Shown: positions 45,906-54,952, counted from the stretch's first letter. The stretch is 64,000 nt of DNA from Hamadaea sp013361475 (GCF_040654195.1 NZ_JBFAHM010000005.1:515758-579757); one strand, 5' to 3'. Translations and numbers: made by a program. Notes: generated by a model from the letters alone, not told the origin.

Positions 45906-46306
45906 GTCACCTCCGGGCGCGATGAGTGGGTTCCTGCGGGGAACCTACCGCACCCGGCGGAGGTGGCGACAGTGGGCGGCCGGTCTGACGCCCGCTGACC
46001 GGGGAGGACGGCATGTGTAACGGTCTTGTGACGATGTCCCGGGGGTGACAACTGACCCGGGATTCAGCCACTTTCCACTGTAGGCATCCATCTGTCCTGC
46101 GCAGACGGTGCGTGAACCTAGTCATCGATCAGTCGCGCCCGCTGAACGTTCAGTGATGATCACGAGATCATTCTTCGGCTGATTCGTGATTGTTCCGTTA
46201 CTCAAAACTCCGAAGCTGAGCGTTAGCTTTGCGCAAGAACGCGGGGGGCGCGGCTGTCAACGGGATATTCCGTGGTCGCTGGCTGCACATCGGCTGGAGG
46301 TACTCC
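45906..46306 (+). promoter_or_regulatory. Long upstream region of the peptide transporter operon
   Basis: A 401-base gap between the divergent HxlR fusion and the transporter genes with no supported ORF. Its right half (46080-46260) is locally AT-richer than its surroundings (for example CTGAACGTTCAG palindrome at 46142-46153), consistent with a promoter. A TTG-initiated extension of the permease from 46229 is possible but lacks a ribosome binding site. Confidence 0.5.
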
Positions 46307-47317
46307 GTGGAACCAGTGATCACTGGGACCGAAACGCTCGTCGAGCCCGCGACCGGGGACACGTCCCCGGTGAAGTCGGGTTCGGGTGTGAGCAGGTCGC
46401 CCACCCGGATCGCGCTGGAGCGGCTGCGCCGGGACAAGGTCGCCATGACCTGCTTCGGCATCTTCGTGTTCTTCGTGCTGCTGGCCATCTTCGCGCCGCT
46501 GCTGGCGAAGCTGGAGGGCCAGGACCCGACCACGTACCACTTCGACCTGATCGACAAGCGCACGACGTTCCCGTACTCGGGCGCCAGCAGTGACCACTGG
46601 TTCGGCGTCGAGCCGCGGATCGGCCGCGACCTGTTCGCGCGCTGGGTCTACGGCGCCCGCCCGTCGCTGCTGGTAGCCGGGCTGGTCACCGTCGTCACCA
46701 CCGTCGTCGGCGTCGTGATCGGCCTGCTCTCGGGCTTCTTCGGCGGCTGGGTCGACCGGGTGTTCTCGTGGATCATCGACTTCATCCTCAGCCTGCCCTA
46801 CCTGATCTTCGCGATCGCGTTCCCGGCCGTCATCATCTCGGTCGTCTACGGCGGCTCCGAGGGCACCACTCCCGAACAGGTCGCCCGCGTCAGATTCATC
46901 TCGCTCATCGTGGTGCTGTCGTTCTTCGGCTGGGCGGGCCTGGCCCGGCTCATCCGGGGCCAGGTCCTGTCGCTGCGCGAGCGCGAGTTCATCGCCGCCG
47001 CCCGCGTACTGGGCATCCCCACCCGCCGGGTGCTGTTCCGGGAGCTACTGCCGAACCTGATCGCGCCGATCGTCGTCTCCGCGTCGCTCGCGCTGCCCGG
47101 TTACATCGTGGCCGAAGCGGGTCTCACCTTCCTCGGCGTCGGGTTGATGGACCCCACGCCGTCCTGGGGCGTGACCATCGCCTCCGCGCAGAACTACTAC
47201 GACACGTACCCGCTCTACCTGTGGGTGCCCGTGCTCGGCATCACGATTCTGGTCCTCGCGCTGAGCCTGCTCGGCGACGCCGTCCGTGATGCGTTCGACC
47301 CCAAGACCCGCCGCTAG
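46307..47317 (+). CDS. oppC: Oligopeptide/dipeptide ABC transporter permease (OppC/DppC)
   Basis: 336 aa from a GTG at 46307, with GGAGG seven bases upstream. The OppC_N segment with the first helix (about 40-65) precedes the periplasmic loop. A DppC-type core has helices near 100-330 and the EAA motif EFIAAARVLGIPTRRVLF, which docks to the ATPases. First gene of a five-gene importer operon in the order C-A-B-D-F. Confidence 0.87.
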   Translation: MEPVITGTETLVEPATGDTSPVKSGSGVSRSPTRIALERLRRDKVAMTCFGIFVFFVLLAIFAPLLAKLEGQDPTTYHFDLIDKRTTFPYSGASSDHWFGVEPRIGRDLFARWVYGARPSLLVAGLVTVVTTVVGVVIGLLSGFFGGWVDRVFSWIIDFILSLPYLIFAIAFPAVIISVVYGGSEGTTPEQVARVRFISLIVVLSFFGWAGLARLIRGQVLSLREREFIAAARVLGIPTRRVLFRELLPNLIAPIVVSASLALPGYIVAEAGLTFLGVGLMDPTPSWGVTIASAQNYYDTYPLYLWVPVLGITILVLALSLLGDAVRDAFDPKTRR

Positions 47318-47356
47318 TCCGGGTCTGGCCAACAAGAAGATAAGAGGTGACAACTC

Positions 47357-49087
47357 GTGAGGCGACTGAGAACAACCGTCGTCGTCGGCGCGGTCATCGC
47401 GCTCGCCGCGGTGGGATGTAGCCCGTCGAAGAGCGGGCCGGGCGGCACCAACCCGACGAGCGGTATCGGCCAGGCGCAGACCGCGGTCGACCCGGACGCC
47501 AAGGGCCCGGCGCCCGAGGTCTCGGGCGCGAAGAAGGGTGGGACCATCACGGTCTACTCCCAGTCGACGCCGAACACGTTCGACCCGACCGACGTGTACT
47601 ACGTCGACGCGAACGAGATCGGCAAGCTCATGTGGCGTACGCCGACCCAGATCGCGCTGCGCAACGGCAAGGCGGTCCTCGTTCCGGACCTGACCGACCT
47701 GGGTACGCCGTCGGCCGACGGCCTGACCTGGACCTTCAAGATGAAGGGCTCGTTCAAGTACGAGGACGGCAGCGAGGTCAAGGTCGAGGACCTGGCGTAC
47801 TCGATCAAGCGGTCCTTCGCGCACGACCTGTTCGCCAACGGCCCGACGTACCAGCTGACCTACTTCAAGGACGGCGACAAGTACAAGGGCCCCTGGGCCA
47901 GCGGCGACACCTACGCCGGCGTGGAGACCCAGGGCACCGACACCCTGATCATCCACCTGGCCAAGCCGTTCGCGGACCTCGCCTGGTACATGACCTTCCC
48001 GATGTTCACCCCCATCCCGAAGGCCAAGGACACCAAGGACAACTACAAGAACAAGTGGATCTCGACCGGCCCGTACATGCTCGACGCGTACACGCCGGGG
48101 ACGCAGCTGAAGCTGAAGAAGAACCCCAACTGGGACGCGAACAGCGACGCCGTGCGTCACCAGTACGTCGACAGCTGGGACTTCAAGTGGGGCGCTGAGG
48201 ACGTCGCGAACCAGAAGCAGATTCTGGCGAGCGCCGGTGCCGACGCGACCGCGCTGAACTACTCCAACATCGACGCCTCGCTGATCCCCGACATCGAGGG
48301 CGGCAAGAAGAGCCAGCTCGTCCAGGGCGACAGCCCCTGCACCATCGTGCTGCAGCTCGACACCCGCAAGATCCCGCTCGAGGTCCGCAAGGCGATCGCC
48401 AAGGCGTACCCGTCGGACCAGATCTGGCAGGCCGCCGGCCTCAACGACTACGTGGCCGAGCCGGCGACGACGATCATGCCTCCGTCGGTGGCCGGGTACA
48501 AGAAGTACCCGCCGGTCGCCGACCTGACCGGTGAGGGCAAGGGCGACCCCGAGGGCGCGAAGAAGCTCCTGGAGGCCGCGGGCAAGGTCGGCTTCGAGCT
48601 GAGCTGGTACTACGACAACACCAAGCCGATCTCGCAGCAGACCACCGCCATCCGCAAGGAGGCGCTGGAGAAGGCCGGCTTCACCGTCAAGCCGATCGGT
48701 GTCACCACCGCCGAGCTGCGCAGCAAGACGTCGGACTACGACGCTCCGGTCAACATGGGTCAGTCGCCCGCCGGCTGGTGCTCGGACTGGCCGACCGGTT
48801 CCAGCTGGTTCCCGGTGCTGTTCCAGACGCACAGCATCGCCGACGGCTCGAGCTGGGGCATGCTGCAGGACCCGGCGCTGGACGCGGAGATCGACGCCGT
48901 CGCGAAGCTGCCGGCCGCCGAGGCGACCGCCAAGTGGGCCGACCTGGACCAGAAGATCATGGGCCAGTACATCGCGATCCCGCGGTACTACGACAAGCTC
49001 GCCTTCGTCATGGGCACCGGCATCGGCGGCGCTGAGGGCGACGGCACCATGGGCATGCCGTTCTTCCTGAACATGTACGTCAAGTAA
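47357..49087 (+). CDS. oppA: Oligopeptide-binding lipoprotein (SBP family 5)
   Basis: 576 aa. GTG start with AGAGGTG upstream. Lipoprotein signal with Cys21 in AVGCS and a Gly/Thr linker. A family 5 solute-binding domain follows, with GTITVYSQSTPNTFDPT near 61-77, WTFKMKG and FELSWYY. It catches peptides or dipeptides outside the membrane for the OppBC permease. A hairpin directly after the gene may raise its mRNA level over the later genes. Confidence 0.87.
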   Translation: MRRLRTTVVVGAVIALAAVGCSPSKSGPGGTNPTSGIGQAQTAVDPDAKGPAPEVSGAKKGGTITVYSQSTPNTFDPTDVYYVDANEIGKLMWRTPTQIALRNGKAVLVPDLTDLGTPSADGLTWTFKMKGSFKYEDGSEVKVEDLAYSIKRSFAHDLFANGPTYQLTYFKDGDKYKGPWASGDTYAGVETQGTDTLIIHLAKPFADLAWYMTFPMFTPIPKAKDTKDNYKNKWISTGPYMLDAYTPGTQLKLKKNPNWDANSDAVRHQYVDSWDFKWGAEDVANQKQILASAGADATALNYSNIDASLIPDIEGGKKSQLVQGDSPCTIVLQLDTRKIPLEVRKAIAKAYPSDQIWQAAGLNDYVAEPATTIMPPSVAGYKKYPPVADLTGEGKGDPEGAKKLLEAAGKVGFELSWYYDNTKPISQQTTAIRKEALEKAGFTVKPIGVTTAELRSKTSDYDAPVNMGQSPAGWCSDWPTGSSWFPVLFQTHSIADGSSWGMLQDPALDAEIDAVAKLPAAEATAKWADLDQKIMGQYIAIPRYYDKLAFVMGTGIGGAEGDGTMGMPFFLNMYVK

Positions 49088-49096
49088 GTGCTCCAT

Positions 49097-49132
49097 CCAC
49101 CCGGCCGGTGTCGTGAGGCGCCGGCCGGGTGG
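49097..49132. terminator. Intra-operon hairpin after the binding protein
   Basis: CCACCCGGCCGG (49097-49108) and CCGGCCGGGTGG (49121-49132) form a perfect 12-bp stem between the SBP and the next permease. It is likely an attenuator or mRNA stabiliser rather than a full stop. Confidence 0.65.
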
Positions 49133-49179
49133 CCCGAAACTCTGCTCAATCGCCAACTCAACGGCACATGGAGGCTCCG

Positions 49180-50169
49180 GTGCTCCTCTACATCCTGCGG
49201 CGGCTCGCCAGCGCGATCTCGGTCATCATCGTGACCCTGGTGGCGAGCTTCGGGCTGTTCTATCTGGCGCCCACCGATCCCGCCGGCGTCATCTGCGGCA
49301 CGCGCTGCACACCCGCCCGCTACGAGGAGATCTACAAGAGCCTCCACCTGGACCAGCCGGTCTGGCAGCAGATGCTGGACTACTTCCAAGGGCTCGTGGT
49401 CGGCCGGACGTACACGTCGGGCGGGATCACCATCAACTGCTCGGCGCCCTGCCTGGGGTATTCGTACGGGCAAGGCCAGCCGGTGACGACGCTGCTCGCC
49501 AACGCCCTGCCGGTCACCATCTCGATCGTCTTCGGCTCCGCCATCGCGTACCTGCTGATCGGGGTGGCCGCGGGCACGTTCGCGGCCCGCCGTCGCGGCA
49601 CCGCGCTCGACCGCGTCATGGTCGGCGGCACGCTGACGATCGGCTCCATCCCCTACTTCGTCGTGGCTCTCGTCGCGTCCCTCTACATCCCGCTGTACCT
49701 GGGCTTCATCCCGGACACCGGCTGGACGCCGCTGACCGACAACCCGTTGAAGTGGTTCAGCGGGCTGCTGCTGCCCTGGATCATCCTCGGCATCGTGAAC
49801 TCCGCCTCGTACACCCGATATTCGCGTGCCTCGATGATCGAGTCGTTGAGCGAGGACTATGTGCGTACCGCGCGGTCCAAGGGGATCAGCGAACGACGGG
49901 TGATCTACCGGCACGGTCTGCGGGCGGCGATGACGCCGATCGCCACGATCTTCGGGCTCGATGTCGCCTTCGCGCTGACCGGCGCGCTGTTCACCGAGAG
50001 CATCTTCGGCCTGCCCGGCCTCGGCCTGGTGACACTGCGCGCCTTCCAGAAGTACGACCTGCCCGTGCTCATGGGCGGCGTACTCGTCGGCGTGGTGGTG
50101 CTGGTCGTGATGAACTTGCTGGTCGACCTTCTTTACACGGTCCTCGATCCCCGGGTGAGGCTCGCATGA
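49180..50169 (+). CDS. oppB: Oligopeptide ABC transporter permease (OppB/DppB)
   Basis: 329 aa. GTG at 49180 is chosen because ATGGAGG at 49168-49174 gives a Shine-Dalgarno six bases upstream. Helices near 5-27, 110-135, 145-170, 190-215, 250-275 and 290-315. EAA motif near 225-240 (DYVRTARSKGISERRVIYRH). The loop between helices 1 and 2 carries four Cys (CGTRC, CSAPC), unusual for the family. It overlaps the next gene by ATGA. Confidence 0.85.
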   Translation: MLLYILRRLASAISVIIVTLVASFGLFYLAPTDPAGVICGTRCTPARYEEIYKSLHLDQPVWQQMLDYFQGLVVGRTYTSGGITINCSAPCLGYSYGQGQPVTTLLANALPVTISIVFGSAIAYLLIGVAAGTFAARRRGTALDRVMVGGTLTIGSIPYFVVALVASLYIPLYLGFIPDTGWTPLTDNPLKWFSGLLLPWIILGIVNSASYTRYSRASMIESLSEDYVRTARSKGISERRVIYRHGLRAAMTPIATIFGLDVAFALTGALFTESIFGLPGLGLVTLRAFQKYDLPVLMGGVLVGVVVLVVMNLLVDLLYTVLDPRVRLA

Positions 50170-51332
50170 GCGAAATGTGGGGCGACGCGGTCGACGCGTC
50201 CGCAATCTCGGCCGGCTCCGACGCCGGCCCCGCCATCACGCCGCAGCCGCGTGGCCCGCAGACGGTCGTCCGCGGTCCGCGGGCCCAGCGCACGCCCGGC
50301 CCCGGTGAGAACGAGCCCTATCTGGAGATCCGCGACCTCACCGTCGCGTTCCCCACGGCCGACGGCGTCGTCCGGGCGGTCCAAGGCCTGACCTACTCGC
50401 TGGAACTGGGCAAGACGCTGGCCGTCGTGGGCGAATCCGGGTCGGGCAAGAGCGTGTCGAGCATGGCGATCATGGGCCTGCACGACCCGAAGAGCACCCG
50501 GATGACCGGCTCGATCCGGCTCGGTGGCCGGGAGATCGTCGGCCTGCCGCCGGAGGAACTCAAGCACGTCCGGGGCAAGGCGTCCGCGATGATCTTCCAG
50601 GATCCGCAGTCGTCGCTGCACCCGTTCTTCAAGATCGGCGATCAGATCGTCGAGGCGTACCAGGCGCACAACAACGTCTCCAAGCGCGTCGCCCGGAAGC
50701 GGGCCGCGGACATGCTGGGCCGGGTGGGCATCCCCAACCCGGCGCGGCGGCTGGACGACTACCCGCACCAGTTCTCCGGTGGCATGCGCCAGCGCGTGAT
50801 GATCGCGATGGCCCTGGTCAACGACCCCAAGCTGCTGATCGCGGACGAGCCGACGACGGCCCTGGACGTGACGGTGCAGGCGCAGATCCTGGACCTGATC
50901 GCCGACCTGCAGCAGGACTTCGGCTCGGCGGTCCTGTTCATCACGCACGACCTGGGCGTGGTCGCCGAGATCGCCGACGACGTGCTGGTCATGTACGGCG
51001 GCCGAGCGGTGGAGCACGGCACGGTCAAGGACATCCTCGGCTCGCCGCTGCACCCCTACACCTGGGGCCTGTTGGAGAGCATTCCGGCGGTGTCGGGCGA
51101 GTCGTCGCGGCTGCACCCCATCCCGGGTTCGCCGCCCAGCCTGCTGAACCTGCCGACCGGCTGCTCGTTCCACCCCCGGTGCGAGTTCCGCGAGCGGGTG
51201 CCCGACGACCTGTGCGCGAAGGAACTGCCCGAGCTGGTGGCCCGGACGGATCAGGCGGGCCGGGCGTCGCGCTGTCACCTGGCCCACCCGGATCTGATCT
51301 TCGCCGACGAGATCCTGCCCCGGCTGCCGTGA
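50166..51332 (+). CDS. oppD: Peptide ABC transporter ATPase (OppD/DppD)
   Basis: 388 aa. The N-terminal extension (about 1-50) is Pro-rich. ATPase core: Walker A GESGSGKS, Q-loop Gln in IFQDPQSS, signature FSGGMRQRVMIAMAL, Walker B LLIADEPTTALD and switch His in ITHDLG. The C-terminal oligo_HPY domain is present (HPYTWGLLESIP, then CSFHPRC). Start ATG overlaps the OppB stop. Confidence 0.9.
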   Translation: MSEMWGDAVDASAISAGSDAGPAITPQPRGPQTVVRGPRAQRTPGPGENEPYLEIRDLTVAFPTADGVVRAVQGLTYSLELGKTLAVVGESGSGKSVSSMAIMGLHDPKSTRMTGSIRLGGREIVGLPPEELKHVRGKASAMIFQDPQSSLHPFFKIGDQIVEAYQAHNNVSKRVARKRAADMLGRVGIPNPARRLDDYPHQFSGGMRQRVMIAMALVNDPKLLIADEPTTALDVTVQAQILDLIADLQQDFGSAVLFITHDLGVVAEIADDVLVMYGGRAVEHGTVKDILGSPLHPYTWGLLESIPAVSGESSRLHPIPGSPPSLLNLPTGCSFHPRCEFRERVPDDLCAKELPELVARTDQAGRASRCHLAHPDLIFADEILPRLP

Positions 51333-51342
51333 AGGGAACCCG

Positions 51343-52410
51343 ATGACCACGACTGTCGAACCCCAGACGGAGCCGGCCGCGGTCGCCCCGGTCAAGGGCG
51401 CGCCGCTGCTGGAGCTGAAGGACGTCGTCATGCACTTCGACGTGCGCGGCGACGGCCTGCTCGGGGCGAAGGAGAAGGTACGCGCCGTCGACGGCGTGTC
51501 GCTGACCCTGCACGAGGGCGAGACGCTGGGCCTGGTCGGTGAATCCGGCTGTGGCAAGTCCACGACCGGCCGGCTCATCACGCGACTGCTGACGCCGACC
51601 GCGGGCCAGATCCTCTACAAGGGACACGACATCGCCCGGCTCAAGGAGAAGGAGCTGCGTCCGTACCGCCGGGAGCTGCAGCTCATCTTCCAGGACCCGT
51701 ACTCGTCGCTGAACCCGCGGCACACGGTCGGCGCGATCGTCGGTGCGCCGTTGCGCGTCCACAACATCGTGCCCAAGGGCAAGGAACTGAGCCGGGTCCA
51801 GGAGTTGCTGGAGGTTGTCGGCCTCAACCCGGAGCACTACAACCGGTATCCGCACGAGTTCTCCGGCGGTCAGCGCCAGCGCATCGGCATCGCCCGGGCC
51901 CTGGCGATGCAGCCGAAGGTCATCGTGGCCGACGAGCCGGTGTCGGCGCTCGACGTGTCGATCCAGGCGCAGGTGATGAACCTGCTCGAGGATCTGCGCA
52001 AGGAGTTCGGCATCGCGTTCGTCTTCATCGCGCACGACCTCGGCGTGGTACGCCACTTCTGCGACCGGGTCGCGGTGATGTACCTGGGCCGCATCGCGGA
52101 GCAGGGCGGGCGCGACGAGGTCTACGGCACGCCGCACCACCCGTACACGCAGGCGCTGCTGTCCGCCGTGCCGGACCTCGGCGTCGTACGCGGCACGCCG
52201 CCGAAGGCGCGCATCCGGCTCACCGGCGACGTGCCGAGCCCGGTCAACCCGCCGTCGGGCTGCCGGTTCCGGACGAGGTGCTGGAAGGCCGAGGAGGTCT
52301 GCGCGACCGTCGAGCCGCCGCTGGAGGAGAAGTCGTCTGGTCTGGCCGCGGCCTGCCATTTCGCCGCGCCGCCGGAGCGGTCGATCGTCGCCGAGATTCC
52401 GCAGGACTGA
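51343..52410 (+). CDS. oppF: Peptide ABC transporter ATPase (OppF/DppF)
   Basis: 355 aa. Walker A GESGCGKSTTGRL, Q-loop Gln in IFQDPYSSLNPRHTV, signature FSGGQRQRIGIARAL, Walker B VIVADEPVSALD, switch His in IAHDLG, and C-terminal oligo_HPY with HPYTQALLSAVP and CRFRTRCWKAEEVC. Pairs with OppD to power the importer. Last gene of the operon. Confidence 0.9.
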   Translation: MTTTVEPQTEPAAVAPVKGAPLLELKDVVMHFDVRGDGLLGAKEKVRAVDGVSLTLHEGETLGLVGESGCGKSTTGRLITRLLTPTAGQILYKGHDIARLKEKELRPYRRELQLIFQDPYSSLNPRHTVGAIVGAPLRVHNIVPKGKELSRVQELLEVVGLNPEHYNRYPHEFSGGQRQRIGIARALAMQPKVIVADEPVSALDVSIQAQVMNLLEDLRKEFGIAFVFIAHDLGVVRHFCDRVAVMYLGRIAEQGGRDEVYGTPHHPYTQALLSAVPDLGVVRGTPPKARIRLTGDVPSPVNPPSGCRFRTRCWKAEEVCATVEPPLEEKSSGLAAACHFAAPPERSIVAEIPQD

Positions 52411-52510
52411 ATCCCGCGACGCACCCGTCCCTTTTGCCGCTGATCCAGCCATTTTGCGGGATAAACGCCCGTCAGATTGGTTCAATGGGGCTGAGGGAAG
52501 GGAGCGGGGG

Positions 52511-52882
52511 ATGTCCCACGAAGTCACGATCGGCGACCTGCGGGCCAGCCGCTGGAACGTACCCGATTTCGAGACGGTCTGGCGCGGACTCGATCCCGCC
52601 CAGGTCGGCCGGTTCATCCGCGAGATTCATGCCGACGTGGCCCAGGCTATCTCCGGATACGAGACGGCGCTGGCGGTCTCGGAGGAGGAACGACTACGGC
52701 TGGAGGCCGAGGTGCTCCGGCTCCGCGGCCCGGTGGTCGCGGCTGAGCCGGCCGGGCCTGGGCAATCGGCTGAGGTGACCGCCGATCCGGTGGTCGAGAC
52801 GGAACCGGATGCACCGGACGCCGAGCCGGCCGCGTCGCCCGTACGCGGTCGCCGGGCGAAGGCCACGGTCGCGACGGCCTGA
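52511..52882 (+). CDS. DivIVA-domain protein, short
   Basis: 123 aa with GGGAGCGGGGG before the ATG. A DivIVA-like N-terminal motif (about 10-60, FETVWRGLDPAQVGRFIREIHADVA) and a short coiled coil with a Glu/Pro/Ala tail. Such proteins organise polar growth or division structures. It is close to a second DivIVA-domain gene at 53461. Confidence 0.72.
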   Translation: MSHEVTIGDLRASRWNVPDFETVWRGLDPAQVGRFIREIHADVAQAISGYETALAVSEEERLRLEAEVLRLRGPVVAAEPAGPGQSAEVTADPVVETEPDAPDAEPAASPVRGRRAKATVATA

Positions 52883-52909
52883 ACCCGGGTCGGGAACGGA
52901 ACAACGCAG

Positions 52910-52943
52910 CTGCGCCGGATCTCACTGTCGAGATCCGGCGCAG
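52910..52943. terminator. Bidirectional terminator hairpin
   Basis: CTGCGCCGGATCTC (52910-52923) and GAGATCCGGCGCAG (52930-52943) are perfect 14-bp arms with a 6-base loop between convergent genes. Confidence 0.8.
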
Positions 52944-52980
52944 GTCGTTGTCCGGGTCGTCCGGGCGAAGCGCCGACGGA

Positions 52981-53259
52981 CTACGCGGCGCCGCCCATCT
53001 TGTCGATGCCGGACTTCACCGCGTCCGAGCCGCCGTCGATCTTGTCGGAGAACTTGCCGCCGGTGGCGCTGTCGGCCGCGTCCGCCGCCTTGTCGACTCC
53101 CGCCTTGGCCTTGTCGGCCATGCCGCCGGCGGCGTCCTTCGCCTTGTCCGTCAGGCTGTTGCCGGCGTCGCTCGCCTTGTCCTTGGCGCCGTCGGCCGCG
53201 TTCTGCGCGTCGTCGCCGTCCATGCCGAGCATTTCCTTGGCCTTGTCGAGAATGCCCAT
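52981..53259 (-). CDS. MT0933/Rv0909-type antitoxin-like protein
   Basis: 92 aa, Lys/Ala/Asp-rich, probably helical, starting MGILDKAKEMLG and ending KSGIDKMGGAA. The sequence resembles the MT0933-like antitoxin family, which in mycobacteria pairs with a toxin. No toxin gene lies beside it: the neighbours are two DivIVA genes. Tandem DKAKD-type motifs suggest a repeat-built helical protein. Start at 53259 with GGAGG 11 bases upstream. Confidence 0.7.
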   Translation of the reverse strand: MGILDKAKEMLGMDGDDAQNAADGAKDKASDAGNSLTDKAKDAAGGMADKAKAGVDKAADAADSATGGKFSDKIDGGSDAVKSGIDKMGGAA

Positions 53260-53448
53260 CGTGCCTGCCTCCTCCAATGGCGTCGCCGCTCACTCGGCGC
53301 TCGCTAATGGTGACAGTACGTGATTGCGAATCGTTCTCATGTCGCGTCACGGGAAAATCGGGCGGGACGCTCATCCACCTGGGCCGGTGAAGCTGACCTT
53401 CGGCATCGGTCTCCGTCAAAACCGCAGTTCAGCGGCGGTGCGTCTGGC

Positions 53449-53454
53449 TACGCT
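53449..53454 (+). promoter_or_regulatory. -10 element of the second DivIVA gene
   Basis: TACGCT ends six bases before the ATG at 53461; no Shine-Dalgarno. Leaderless candidate. Confidence 0.5.
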
Positions 53455-53460
53455 CCAAAC

Positions 53461-54249
53461 ATGACGCGGCAGACCGAACCCGGCGACGGGTACGAGGACG
53501 ACGGACTGTTCCGGACGGTGATGTTCGGCTACGACCGCGCCCAAGTGGACGATTACGTGAACGCCATCTGCGACGAGCTCCACGTGCTGTCGATCGCGGT
53601 GAAACGGCTCTCGCCGGTGGAGGAGGAGCTGGCCGCGGCGCATACCGAGATCCGGCGGCTCCAGGGCCAGGTCTCGGCGGCCACGCCCAGCGCGGCGGCC
53701 AGCGCCCGGATCACCCACATGCTGCGGATCGCGGAGGAAGAGGCGGCCGCTGTGCGGCGCGAGGCCGACGAGCTCCTGGCCCAGGCGCGCCAGGACGCCG
53801 ACGTGATCCGGCGCGAGGCCGAAGTGGACAGCGAGCACGTGGCGGCGGCCCGCCGGCGGGAGAACCAGCGCGCCCGCGAGGACATCATCGCCGGCGCACG
53901 GGCCGAGGCGGCCCGGATCCTGTCCGACGCCAACGTCCGCGGCGGCAATCTCGCCGTCAGCGCGATCGTCACCACCAACGGGCACAACGGCGCGGCGAAG
54001 GGCTCGCTCAACGGGGGCGCCAAGACCGGCGGCTCGCCCAAGACCGGTTCGCCCAACGCCGGGCCGGTCAGCCCGGGACCGGTCAGCTCTGGGCCGGTCA
54101 GCTCTGGGCCGGTCAGCTCTGGGCCGGTCAGTCCGGGGCCGGTCGGCTCAGGGCCGGTCAACGGGGCCACCGTGGACGGACCCGTGACGGGCGTCGCCAA
54201 GGTGCCGGCCAAGAAGAACGCCGCGAAGAAGCGTACGCAGTCGCCTTAG
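53461..54249 (+). CDS. DivIVA-domain coiled-coil protein with GPVS repeats
   Basis: 262 aa. The DivIVA N-terminal domain (FRTVMFGYDRAQVDDYVNAICDEL, about residues 17-40) is followed by a long coiled coil (about 40-165, EEEAAAVRREADELLAQARQDADVI). A low-complexity tail carries seven GPVSS/GPVSP repeats (about 201-235) and ends KKNAAKKRTQSP. Likely a scaffold for polar growth or division. Its stop overlaps the convergent UdgX stop by four bases. Confidence 0.8.
   Translation: MTRQTEPGDGYEDDGLFRTVMFGYDRAQVDDYVNAICDELHVLSIAVKRLSPVEEELAAAHTEIRRLQGQVSAATPSAAASARITHMLRIAEEEAAAVRREADELLAQARQDADVIRREAEVDSEHVAAARRRENQRAREDIIAGARAEAARILSDANVRGGNLAVSAIVTTNGHNGAAKGSLNGGAKTGGSPKTGSPNAGPVSPGPVSSGPVSSGPVSSGPVSPGPVGSGPVNGATVDGPVTGVAKVPAKKNAAKKRTQSP
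54061..54165 (+). repeat. 15-bp tandem repeats encoding GPVSS/GPVSP
   Basis: Seven 15-bp units around GGGCCGGTCAGCTCT encode the tail of the DivIVA protein. Three consecutive units are nearly identical at DNA level, so copy number is likely variable between strains. Confidence 0.85.
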
Positions 54250-54935
54250 CGAGCTTCGGCGGCGACGCGCAGGTCTTCGACGAAGCCGCGGAACATCGCC
54301 TCGCGATCGTCGGACCGCAGGACGGCGGACGGATGGATCGTGGCGACCAGGCGCGCGGGCTCGGCCGGGAAGTCCTCCGGCCGGTCCGCCGCGTCCGGCC
54401 AGGGCAGCAGCTGACCTCGCGACTCGGTCACCTTGAACTTCGCGCCCAGCAACGCCTTGGCCGCCGACGCGCCGAGCACGACCAGGACGCTCGGCCGCAG
54501 CAGGGCCAGTTCCTGGACCAGCCACGGCCGGCAGGCGACGATCTCGCCCCGGTTGGGCGTCTTGTGGATACGCCGCTTGCCTCGTTCCGGCGGCGTGAAC
54601 TTGAAGTGCTTGACCGCGTTCGTCACGTAGATCTCGTCCCGCCGCAGCCCTGCCTCGGTGATGGCCCGGTCGAGCAACCGCCCCGCCGGGCCGACGAACG
54701 GCTCGCCGGCGCGGTCTTCCACGTCGCCCGGCTGCTCGCCGATCATCACCACACGGGCGTCCGGCGGCCCATCGCCGAAGACCGTCTGAGTGGCGGCCCG
54801 ATAGAGGTCGCAGCCCTGGCAGCCGTCGGCCGCCGCCCGGAGGGCGCTCAGCGATCCGGTGTCGTCGGGCAGGAACTCCGCCGCGCTGTGGTCCAGCCGC
54901 ACGAGATGCGCGTTCCCGCCCCGGTACGCCGCCAA
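54246..54935 (-). CDS. udgX: UdgX-type uracil-DNA glycosylase
   Basis: 229 aa from a TTG at 54935. Fe-S cysteines begin with C39 and C42 (DGCQGC), and motif A is GEQPGD (66-71). The UdgX-specific R-loop is KRRIH (120-124) followed by KTPNR, and the C-terminal motif is HPSAVLR. In mycobacterial UdgX the R-loop His forms a covalent bond with DNA after uracil removal; His124 is the equivalent. Function in uracil repair or suicide-type damage marking is established for the family, not for this protein. Convergent with the DivIVA gene and divergent from the EF-hand gene with overlapping promoters. Confidence 0.88.
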   Translation of the reverse strand: MAAYRGGNAHLVRLDHSAAEFLPDDTGSLSALRAAADGCQGCDLYRAATQTVFGDGPPDARVVMIGEQPGDVEDRAGEPFVGPAGRLLDRAITEAGLRRDEIYVTNAVKHFKFTPPERGKRRIHKTPNRGEIVACRPWLVQELALLRPSVLVVLGASAAKALLGAKFKVTESRGQLLPWPDAADRPEDFPAEPARLVATIHPSAVLRSDDREAMFRGFVEDLRVAAEAR

Positions 54936-54940
54936 ACACG

Positions 54941-54946
54941 TACATT
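54941..54946 (+). promoter_or_regulatory. -10 element of EF-hand gene
   Basis: TACATT ends six bases before the ATG at 54953. The opposite strand offers GAATGT with similar spacing to the UdgX TTG, so the divergent promoters overlap. Confidence 0.45.
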
Positions 54947-54952
54947 CGCAGC

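Noticed and set aside
46229..46306. TTG start for the OppC-like permease
   Set aside because: GTG at 46307 has GGAGG at good spacing and fits the family length; the earlier extension does not.
54061..54165. Tandem repeats that might be a VNTR locus in noncoding DNA
   Set aside because: They are in frame in the DivIVA-type gene and encode GPVSS, so they are listed as coding repeats.
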